64,000 nucleotides of DNA from Nipponacmea schrenckii (Eukaryota > Mollusca > Gastropoda > Lottiidae), in contig JAUJPP010000012.1 of the NCBI GenBank assembly GCA_030562195.1, positions 3,348,001-3,412,000 on the forward strand, read 5' to 3'. Positions 1 to 11,600 of the stretch are shown piece by piece. Made by a program: the position numbers and the translations under genes. Position 1 is the stretch's first letter. Each line of letters starts with the position of its first letter. The notes beneath the pieces are model-generated. The model searched no databases, had not been told where the DNA came from, and saw nothing but the letters and a program-made list of their open reading frames with translations.

Positions 1-46
1 ATAATCGAAAATTGCTCTTTTTCTGCCCAATAATTGACAAAATACC

Positions 47-3000
47 ATGTCTGATTCGGAAGATAGTGACTATTCTGCACCAGGTAGTGATGCAGGTATG
101 TAGAAGTATTAATGAATCGTGAATTCAATGTTGAAAACCATCATCAACTGTGACAATTTTAGTGTTTGAAAAATCATTTCACACTTACAGTATTGCACTC
201 CTTATCAACTTTCCAGCTGATTTTGCACATTGACATTATGAGTGTGTGATGCTTATTTCGTTGCCTCCCTTTTTTATTACTTGATATCGTTTGATATTGA
301 TGTAATTTGTGAATACATTTGTATCTTTCCCAACTTCCTAGAGTCACTACTATGCAGTGCTGGTACTGTACTTTTAGTTTTACTTCTTATTGCTATAATA
401 ATAATATAAAGCAGGCTCTGATAGTAAGCCTAAGTTTTAAAAACGTATATTGGTACTTATGCAATAAAGTGATCTTTTGTTGTCAGGTATTCACCACACG
501 TTCATAATATTAATAATACTGACAATTATGGCATTGACCATTGTATTTTCAAAAGGCTATTATGATATCTTTCAGGTGGTGATGATGATAAAAGTAGTGA
601 TGTAGAGAAAGGAAGCGACGGGGCACATAGTGATGCTGGTGATGTTAGTGGAGGAGAAGCTGTCGAGGATGATGATTACGAAGAAGATGAGGAAGAGGAA
701 GAAAGAGTTAGAAAGAAGAAGAAATCCCATGTTAGCAGATTTATTTTGGAAGAAGCTGATGTTGATGATGAAGGTGAAGAGGATGATGAGGAATGGGAAG
801 AAGGAGCTGAAGATTTGATTGAACGAAAGTCAACATATGATGGTCCAAGTGCCAGAGAAATTGAAAGTCATCAAAGAATGAAACAGATCTGGGACAGTCA
901 AAGAGAAGATGAGATTGAACAATATTATAAACAGAAATATGGTGAAGGATCAGCTGTAGAAAGATTCGGTGATGGAGAAGAGATGTCTGATGAAATCACA
1001 CAACAAGGTCTTTTGCCTGGTGTTAAAGATCCCAATTTATGGATTGTTAAATGTCGAATGGGTGAGGAAAAAGCCACAGTATTGCTTCTGATGAGAAAGT
1101 TTATCACCTTTCAGTTTACAGATGAACCTCTACAGATCAAATCTATTGTAGCTAAAGAGGGTCTAAAAGGTTATATTTATATTGAGGCATACAAACAGAC
1201 CCATGTGAAACAGGCTATAGAAGGTGTTGGAAGTTTGAGAATGGGTTTATGGCAACAGCAGATGGTTCCTATTAAAGAAATGACTGATGTTATGAAAGTA
1301 GTGAAGCAGACAACACAGTTGAAGACCAGATCATGGGTTCGCTTGAAGAGAGGTGTCTTTAAAGATGATCTAGCTCAAGTTGATTACATGGAACCATCTC
1401 AGAACATTGTACATCTTAAAATGATTCCTAGAATTGACTACAGTAAACCCAGAGGTGTCCTTAAAAATCACGGTAATCCTGAAAAACGTAAGAAAGGTAG
1501 AAGACCTAATCAAAAATTGTTTGATGTGGATGCTATTAAATCAATTGGAGGTGAAGTGACAACTGATGGTGATTTCCTCATCTTTGAAGGTAATCGTTTC
1601 AATCGTAAAGGTTTCATGTTCAAGAGTATGGCTATGTCTGCCATTATGGCTGATGGTGTTAAACCAACTTTGATTGAATTGGAGAAATTTGAAGATCAAC
1701 CAGATGGTCTAGATGTTGAGTTAGCTCCACAAAAAACAACATCAGAAATAACGCATAATTTAGCTGATGGAGATGTAGTTGAAGTATGTGATGGTGAATT
1801 GATACATCTTCAAGGTAGAGTGATCAGTGTTGAGGGAAATAAAATCACTATCATGCCAAAACATGAGGATTTGAAGGATCCATTAGAGTTTCCAGCAACT
1901 GAGTTGAAGAAATTCTTTAAGATGGGTGATCATGTGAAAGTTATTGGTGGACGTTATGAAGGTGATACTGGTCTGATTGTAAGAGTAGAAGATAATGTTG
2001 TAGTTCTCTTTTCTGATTTGACTATGCATGAGTTGAAAGTACTACCAAAAGATCTACAACTTTGTATGGATATGGCAACTGGTGTTGATTCCATGGGCCA
2101 GTATCAGTTTGGTGATTTAGTTCAACTAGATCCTCAAACTGTAGGGTGCATTGTCAGACTTGAGAAAGAAAATTTCCAAGTTCTCAGTATGCACAATAAA
2201 GTTATCAGCGTCAAACCTCAAGCTGTAAATAGAAAGAAAGATACCAAACGAGCTGTGGCTCTTGATTCTGAAAACAACAACATCCAAGTAAAAGACATTG
2301 TTAAAGTCATTGATGGCCCACATTCAGGAAGGCAGGGAGAAATCAAACATCTTTACAGAAACTTTGCTTTCCTCAACTCGAGAATGATGACAGAAAATGG
2401 TGGGTACTTTGTTTGTAAAACTCGACATTTGGTCTTGGCTGGAGGATCTAGACAGAGCAACACCAGTATCAATGTTGGTTTTATGTCACCAAGAATCTCT
2501 AGTCCAGCTCATCCAAGTGGTGGAGCGGGTGGTGCAGGAAGGGGTAGGGGTGATGGTGGTATCAGTAGAAGAGACAGACAATTTATTGGTAAGACTGTCC
2601 GAATCAAACAGGGTCCATTCAAAGGTTATATTGGTATTGTGAAAGATTCCACGGAGACAACTGCTCGTGTTGAGCTTCATTCCAGCTGTAAAACTATATC
2701 TGTGGATAAATCAAGATTGGCTGATGTTGCTGGTGGAAAATCAGGTGGTGCTACATCTACATATGGCAGAACTCCAATGTATGGTGGACAAACTCCCATG
2801 TATGGATCCAGAACACCTATGTATGGTTCACAGACACCGGTACAGGATGGCAGTAGAACACCTCATTATGGAAGCCAGACACCAATCCATGATGGAAGCA
2901 GAACACCAAGTGGTGGACAAAGTGCATGGGATCCATCTAATGCCAACACTCCCTCAAGAGCTAATGACTTTGATTATCAATTTGAAGATTCTCCATCACC

Positions 3001-3634
3001 TGCTGGTTATGGTTCCTCAGCTAATCCGGGAACACCAGGTTATCAGGCTGACAGTCCACTTACTGGTCCTTACACTCCACAAACACCTGGTAGTGCTTAC
3101 TCTCCTTATGTTGCTTCACCATCTCCATCCAGTTATCAAGCACCTAGTCCTGGTTACTCCAGTACGCCAAGTCCAGCTGGCTACCAACCCTCACCAGCAG
3201 GTTATGGTACTAGTACCCCATCTCCTGTTGGCTACAGTCCTTTAACACCTGGAGCACCATTCACACCTGCTACACCTGGAACTGCTATGGATCATGGAAT
3301 GGCTGATTGGCATACAACAGATATTGAAATTAAGATCAAGGAAACCCATGATGATCCTAACTTGATTTATCAAACTGGAGTGATAAGAGGAGTATCTGGT
3401 GGAAATTGTTCTGTATTTATCCCTGATGAAGATAAGGTAGTGAATGTAGCATGTGAACATCTGGAACCTATTCGACCAGAAAAACATGACAAAACCAAAG
3501 TTATCCTGGGGGATGAGCGTGAAACTACAGGAACTTTACTGAGTATAGATGGTGTAGAAGGTGTCATTAAAACCCAAGATAATCAAATCAAAATGTTGCC
3601 CATTATATACCTTTGTAAAATGTCTCAAACTTGA
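47..3634 (+). CDS. SUPT5H: Transcription elongation factor SPT5 (DSIF large subunit)
   Basis: SPT5 pairs with SPT4 as DSIF, which controls pausing and processivity of RNA polymerase II in the nucleus. Exons are 47-95 (start [10 protein letters not shown]) and 576-3634; the join at a GT/AG intron keeps frame and gives 1035 aa (human about 1087). In order I see an acidic N-terminus (residues ~1-110), an NGN domain (~165-255, from DPNLWIVK), several KOW domains (for example [50 protein letters not shown]), a CTR1 of about seven G-S-R/Q-T-P repeats (nt ~2757-2930), a CTR2 rich in SPSPAGY (nt ~2989-3250) and a final KOW domain ending LCKMSQT. CTR threonines are known P-TEFb targets in this family. 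Oddity: nearly all of the protein lies in one exon, while neighbouring genes have 13-24. Only 46 bases of leader are in the window. Confidence 0.97.
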
Positions 3635-5665
3635 ATGTAGTGCTAAATGGGTTTGATAAATTTAATGGATGGGTTCTTGCAATGTTTCAAGTCCGGCTTT
3701 TCTTATTACTATTAAAGGAAGACAAACAATTAAAATAATCTCAATTTGTTACTTGTAAAGAATCATACAAGTTATCTCTAATCCAGTATGAGTAGGCTGA
3801 TGAGAAAACATTGAATATGTTATCGATTTTTCTCCATGTTATTTTGAGACGTCTTTGCTAGTTTTTGATTTTGTTCTTTAATTTGAAATTTGAAACTTAA
3901 GCCAAGTTTATTGCTAAGATATGTTAACGCCTAAGAATCATTTATTATTGTTTGATTACATCATTCAATATTGAGATAAAACAAATATTTAGGATTTGGA
4001 AGATGTTTTGTATGTAAATATTTTGATTTATATATAGAATCATGAAAAAAATATTCAATATATTAGTTATTGTGATGTAATATGTGATAGGTTTGCCATT
4101 TGTTTACAGATCAAGCTGTAGTCTTAGAAACAAACATTTTTTAGCTCAGCTTATCAAGTAATTGTTGAAATTTGAGTCTTCAAATCCAAGTGTGGCCTGA
4201 ACAATCAGACTTAAGTTTAAATGACAACTTCTCATTTCTTGAGAATTTCTGCTGAACATAAAGAAGACATAGAAAGTGAAATTAATGGTATGAGGTATTT
4301 CTGTACAATTCTTCGAAGACTTTTGACATTATTTAAATTTGCTCCCTTTAAAGAGGGTGTATGCACCAGCTTCAAAATAAAAAGAATTATTACCAAAACG
4401 GTGATAAATGTAGATCTAAAAAATCTTGCAATCAATCTTTTATTACCAATCTTTTATTACCAACTTCTGAAAATATGCATTAACTAGTGACTGACTATGC
4501 GATGACAATATCAGCACAATGAGTGAGGTAAAATCTCGTGTTCCATCACATGTTAATATACAGTGTACTCTGAGTAATCTGATACACTTGCTAATTCGAC
4601 ATTCCAAATTACTCCTGATATATTAACACAGAACACTTGCACGAGATTTGACCTCACCCAATGTCTAATCTATCACAGCTGACATATTTGGAACAAATAT
4701 CAAGCTCTATGTTAGGGTATGGAATTCTATGTAAGAAAAAAATCAGTAGAAGGTGGTGTCCTGTTGGTAGATCAGGGGACAGCATGCAAAAGGGGTAGAA
4801 ACTCGACAAAATTGGTAGTTACACATATATTTAAAAAAAAAGTAATATCTTATCATTTCCTAAATGTTAAAGCCTCCCCATTAACTGAAAGGGTCAAATC
4901 AGTTGAGCTAGCTTAGCTTCTTTATTCCTTCAAAACAAAATGGTCTTGCAGTTGACCCAATCTCTCATAATAGACCATATATATTGTTTGTGAATATTAC
5001 CCCAAGTGGCCTCTGAAAACAGGTTCTACTGTAAGATAATTAACCTAGTCTCTTAAACTCTCCTTAGTTCAACACATTGATTTATTAAATCGGCAATTAC
5101 GAACAGTCCACGTTGATGTGGACGAGATTCTTAAACGAATCGTATTCTAAAGGTTGTAATCGATTTTATTTACGTTTATGATATTGACATCTGCCAAATA
5201 ATTCAAGCAAATTTCACAATTAAATTAAGTAATGCCAAATCCTTGAAAATACTTGAAATACTTCAGAAATCGTCCTTGAATGTCCTTCAAAATGAAAATG
5301 AATTGTCCACGGGAACCATGTATTTATAATCTGGCAAAATATTTGAATATGCTTAAATTCAAATACACTGAATGTCTACATTTCTCAAATGGAATGTCAG
5401 AATGCGAAAGAGACACACATTACAAGATAACAGGCATATACATATCTTCCTGTATTACTTAGATGGAACAATCGACAGACCTGAATATATTTAACCTTAT
5501 GGATATTTCCTTACTAATACAAACAGTACATATATCAGGATTTCTTATTTGTTGCCAACCGACGATAGGATAATAGCAACCTAAACCAATTTCCAAATAC
5601 AATGCTTTTGTGAGAATGTTCTCATCACTTTCTGACACCAAGTTTCAAATCTCTCATTGTCTTAT
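3635..5665. other. SPT5/GABBR1 tail-to-tail intergenic region
   Basis: This holds the SPT5 3' UTR (its end is not clear; no convincing AATAAA close to the stop) and the GABBR1 3' UTR on the other strand. Possible reverse-strand AATAAA signals for GABBR1 lie near 5081-5090 and 5162-5171. Apart from an inverted-repeat element at 4518-4662 I see no gene. Open frames here are short and resemble nothing I know. Confidence 0.6.
4518..4662. repeat. Short inverted-repeat element (MITE-like)
   Basis: Two ~43-bp arms face each other: GTGAGGTAAAATCTCGTG near 4523-4540 and its near-perfect inverse CACGAGATTTGACCTCAC near 4640-4657. Pairing continues inward (TGTTAATATA / TATATTAACA, GAGTAAT / ATTACTC), so the whole 145 bp can fold as one imperfect hairpin. 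Size and structure fit a non-autonomous DNA transposon; I found no clear target duplication. Confidence 0.6.
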
Positions 5666-8600
5666 TCAGCAGAATGGTTCAGATCTGGTGTTTGATATGG
5701 GATGACAATCTTGATTGAGACAATAACTTGGTACTTCTTCAACTTCATCACAAAATCTTATTCTACGCCCAGATGATTTATTCGTATCTGGTATTTTCAG
5801 TTCTGTGTCTTTCTGATCTTTAGACATTAACATTCTTTGTCTAGCTCTTTCTTGTAGTTTACCATTAACATCTTTTATCTTCTCTTCTACCTATATCATT
5901 ATAACAATAGAAATATTAAAACAAAACATGAAACCTACAATTTATTATATAACATAAAATAATATTATTTTAACAAACCAAAAGCATTTTCACCTGAGGG
6001 ATAACTCCATTTTCACAATGTCAAGTTATGATTTCCAAATGTACACGACATTATTGGGCAATGCAATGAATGGATTCTATGCCATTAAAATACATCCATA
6101 CAAAGAGCCTTGACTAATGCATTGCATGTGCAGCCATATTGTTTAAAGTCTCTCTACCAATAGCTTTTATGGCTTTATTTGCTAGCTTGCAATCAATTCA
6201 TCTATTTTACAAATTTCCATGTTATAAGAAAAGTATCTGACAATGTCAAGGTATATGTCATTAGCCAACTCAGAATGCCTTCAATGGATAATGAGAGATT
6301 TCTATGGTATTGAGAATGTTTCTCAGGTAAAAATTGCACTATACTGCAATTATACAGTTATTACAGTACTTATCATACAGTATTCACTAGCAGATTATAA
6401 AAGAAATTCAAATTATGCTGGTTCATGACAAGAGCATTAATATGCATACATATATATATTATTAGGGTTCCTCGCAGCGCAGCGTTTCGCGAGGAACACT
6501 ATTATTTCTGTAAAGATTATTATTATTATTATTTTTTTTTTTTTACACATTTGAAATTCTCAAAATCTACCGGTGCGATCTTTACGAAACTTTCATATTT
6601 CCTGATAATGTTGTTACAACTTAGATTTTAAATGTAATTCCAGACTTCTGCGCATGCGCGAAGTATGCGATTTTGAATGCGTTTCCATTTTTACAAATTC
6701 GTTTTTTCTCAGCAACTAATCAATGGATTTGAAAAATGATTTCAGATTATACACCGGACAATGTTAACGCAAAAATAAGCTTCTTTGACTTTTCACTTTT
6801 ATGCAATTTTTCAATGTCATTTTTTGAATTTGCATATTTTCAAAATTTCAATTTTTTACATTCTCAACATTTTTTTCTTAAAACAACGTTTGCAGATGTA
6901 TATTGACTTCTTATACATACTCATACAAACATAATTGTGATAAGTTATCTCCCCTAATAGATAATTGCATAATTGCATAACTGGTCATAACTTATTTTTC
7001 AATGTCATTTTTTGAATTTGCATATTTTCAAAATTTCAATTTTTTACATTCTCAACATTTTTTTTCTTAAAACAACGTTTGCAGATGTATATTGACTTCT
7101 TATACATACTCATACAAACATAATTGTGATAAGTTATCTCCCCTAATAGATAATTGCATAATTGCATAACTGGTCATACAAATATCATTCAATTTGTATA
7201 AAAGTTTTGTCAATAGATGCCAAATTTAAATACCTATCTATTGGTACCAAATTTCTTGCCATATGTTGACCGGAAGTGACCCGAAAGTAAGAAAAACATC
7301 ATTTTTTACAATTTTTTGATACTTAAATTGCTACTAGTCTTTGGATTAAATTCAAAACCAAAAAAGCATTATTGTATTAAATAATACATTTATTTTACTA
7401 ACTTTTGCTCGAAGGGAATTTTGAAATTTTTTTTCGTTTTTGAGAAAATTGAGTTTAAAGTTGAGTAACGTTTTAAGATTTACTATTGCTGTTGGGGTTA
7501 TATCAGATGACCTTGAAATTCTCAAAATCTACCGGTGCGATCTTTACGAAACTTGAGTGGAACACTGTCACGCAATATTACTGGAAGTGAGGCCAGTTGA
7601 ACTTAATTTGAATGGCAACACATGAATTGTTAAAGAGTTCTAATATCACTTGATTTTGTTAACATTTAGACATATGTTAACTTTTTAAATAAAACCTTTA
7701 AGAGGAACCCTTCAGTACTGCAACGCAGTTCTAGTATATATATCATAGCTGTACTTACATCAGCAATTTGTTTTTTTAGCTGTTCATTTTCAGCCAGTAA
7801 TCTTTGGTGTCGCTCTTCCTCCTCTCTACTAACCAGTGAGTCTGTCAGACCTGAATTATCATCTTCATCAGCTGAACTGTGACGCTTGACTTCAACCATC
7901 TGTAATATAAAATAATTTAACCTCAGCACACAGTCATCCCCACAACGGATGGTGTCAATCTATCTATTTGGAACACTTTAAAGGTGGAAGGGACCCTGAG
8001 GACATTATGTATATGGTTCAAATTTTAATTATATATATACTACAAAATTCTAGAGTGCCCCACCTTTGAATGATACTGATAGCATTTCATTTAGAGAAAA
8101 TTGGATTGTAACACTGCAATAAAATGTGTTTATGTTGCTCCTTTCATTAGTCAGCATTATAGCCTACATCAAAACTAAACTAAAATTGTATTTCATCACA
8201 CAAAAACTTTACTCACCTTTGGTACAAACAGTAATCCCATTGATAAGAAGCTACAGAGAACAATAGCTAATGAGATGAAAGCGAAAGTAGCATCCTGTTG
8301 ATTTCCTATTATAAATGTTATTGGTGCTGTTATTAAACACATAACCTACAAATAAAATTCATATAATAAATACAAATTGCTATATAAAATACAAAGAACT
8401 GTAATAAAATATATGGAAGTGTATCTTACAAGATAGAATGGTGACATACCTCACATGCCATTTATATATGGGTGTAGTGCATTTGTTTTGTCAGGATGCA
8501 CATTCATTTTTTATGATTTACTAATGGCAAAAAGGGTTGTACACTATATTCGAAATTATACAATATACAGAAAAACACCTAGTTTTATAAGCAGGATATT

Positions 8601-11600
8601 GTCGTTTGTTGATGTTGCCACCATTTATACGTTAGTCATCTTTGCCATATAAAAGTTAGTAGACTTTGTCATTTATTTCTTTAGTCTTCAGCACCATTTA
8701 TTACTTTATATGATGTTCACTCTTTGACGTCGACAAATCTCAACACGGCAATATCAACTTGCGTCTAAATGCGTCCACATGGAAACAGCGACTAACTTCA
8801 ATACGGCAACATCGACTTATGTCTAAATGGTGACATCGACTAGGTAATTTAATTTCAACATGGCGACGTAAACTAACGTCAACATGGCACATCGACTAAC
8901 GTTAATATGGCAATGTCAACATGGAGGTGTAGACTAATGTCAACATTGCGATGTAAATTTTGTTAACATGGCTGATGTCGATTAGCAATGTTGCCAGGTT
9001 TATGTTAAAGTGATGGCAAATAACATCAATATGGTGACTACGTCAATATTGCGACATCAACTAACTTCTACATGGCTATATTGATCAATGTATACAAAGC
9101 AGCAAATGAAAAAGCAGTGTGGGAAATTCTGCCAGGAAAATAGAACAAGGGATAAAGAGTTAAATAAACTTACTACTACATTATATATTCCCATGGCAAC
9201 AAATTTCGAATCATTGACTTGTTTTAACTTGACACTTCTTAGTTCATAAGATAAAAATATACCAAATATCAATAATATAGATTTATATCCAAATAACACA
9301 CCTACAATAAACATTTTGTAAATTTAGATATACATGTATATATAATTATTTATATGAAATATGAAAAAATCCAGGATAATCTTCCAGAGTGCTCTACGTG
9401 CACATCCACAGAGCTTTATAGATGATTAGAAAACGAACAATTTCACATAAACATTAAGTTTTCTCAACAGTCTGTTTCGTAGTAGATTTGCTACCACTCG
9501 TCAGGAGAACAAGAAAACCGTCTTGTTCTCCTGACGAGTGGTAGCAAATCTACTACGAAACAGACTGTTGAGAAAACTTAATGTGTATGTGAAATTGTTC
9601 GTTTTCTAATCATGTATATATAATTAGTAATTTTTAGTATGATATATAGAAATATATATTATATATAGACAAAGCTTTATGGAATAACGCTCTCTGGTAA
9701 AAGTTTTATGCATAAACAGGTCCATTATTATTATTATTGTTAAGACTAAATAATGATATTAAAAAGTAAATTGGTGCATACAACTACTTTTATATCTATA
9801 TTTTAGCACCAGATGAAAGATGGTAAAGTAAATAATGAAAATGATTTAAAATCTCACCTAGCCAGATAGACAGGTGTTCTGAATAACAATGTTCTAATTG
9901 TGGTAATAACATAATATCTTCATCAGTATTTCGTGGATTTTCTAGAGGAAAGAATTCCAATTTTCTCTGTAAAGGATCCATTATCTGCCATACTGTTAAA
10001 ATAGCAACATCTAATGCCAGGAAGATACATAATACTATATGAACTCCCCATTCCTGAAATAATAGGTTTGTAATAACTATTTTATGGTGTGTCCAGGCCA
10101 AGAGAATCATCATTGCTCTTAAAGTTCATAGATGTTTCAATATGTGGTTAAATTTAGAAACTTATATACCTTTCTCTCTTTCTTCGATGCTGTTGTTAAT
10201 TTGTGGACCATCCACACCTTAGCAAACATGCTACCATATCCTAGAGTAAACCCTATTGATAGAATCCATGCTCCAACCTACAATCACAAATTAACCTATT
10301 TTTTCTATTCCAATATTTTTGTGCCACATTATATCTTGAAAGTATAAGTTCATTATTAGAATATCGTTTGTACTTGCAGATCTTACAATTATTAGCTAAA
10401 ATTGTCCATGAAACATTCAAAAATTGGACAAAACCTGTACTCACCTTACATTTGTATGACATTAAATATCAAACTATGTATATGTGGTTGACTTGACAAA
10501 ATGAAATAATTCTAGAAAGAGTACAAACCTGACATTTGAGAGAATATTTGTCAGCAGGCAGAAATTTACCATCTAAACCAACCATAAATATACACAATAA
10601 ACAAATCATACATCCAATACAGGTAATACTGTTAACTAGAGGTTGGGATAATACTATAATCCTGTAATATAATAAACATATCATACATCCAATACAGGTT
10701 ATACTGTTAACTAGAGGTTGGGATAATACTATAACCCTGTAATATAATAAACATATAATACATCCAATACAGGTTATACTGTAAACTAGAGGTTGGGACA
10801 ATACTATATTCCTGTAATATAATAAACATATCATACATCCAATACAGGTTATACTGTTAACTAGAGGTTGGGATAATACTATAACCCTGTAATATAATAA
10901 ACATATAATACATCCAATACAGGTTATACTGTTAACTAGAGGTTGGGACAATACTATAATCCTGTAATATAATAAACATATCATACATCCAATACAGGTT
11001 ATACTGTTAACTAGAGGTTGGGACAATACTATAATCCTGTAATATAATAAACATATCATACATCCAATACAGGTTATACTGTTAACTAGAGGTTGGGACA
11101 ATACTATAATCCTGTAATATAATAAACATATCATACATCCAATACAGGTTATACTGTTAACTAGAGGTTGGGATAATACTATAATCCTGTAATATAATAA
11201 ACATATCATACATCCAATACAGGTTATACTGTTAACTAGAGGTTGGGATAATACTATAATCCTGTAATATAATAAACATATCATACATCCAATATAGGTT
11301 ATACTGTTAACAAGAGGTTGGGACAATACTAAAATCCTGTAATATAATAAACATATCATACATCCAATAAAGGTTATACTGTTAACTAGAGGTTGGGACA
11401 ATACTATAACCCTGTAATATAATAAACATATCATACATCCAATACAGGTTATACTGTTAACTAGAGGTTGGGATAATACTATAACCCTGTAATATAATAA
11501 ACATATCATACATCCAATACAGGTTATACTGTTAACTAGAGGTTGGGACAATACTATAACCCTGTAATATAATAAACATACCATACATCCAATACAGGTT

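Noticed and set aside
2667..3245. 192-codon frame overlapping SPT5
   Set aside because: An alternate-frame shadow created by the Pro/Thr/Ser-rich CTR repeats.
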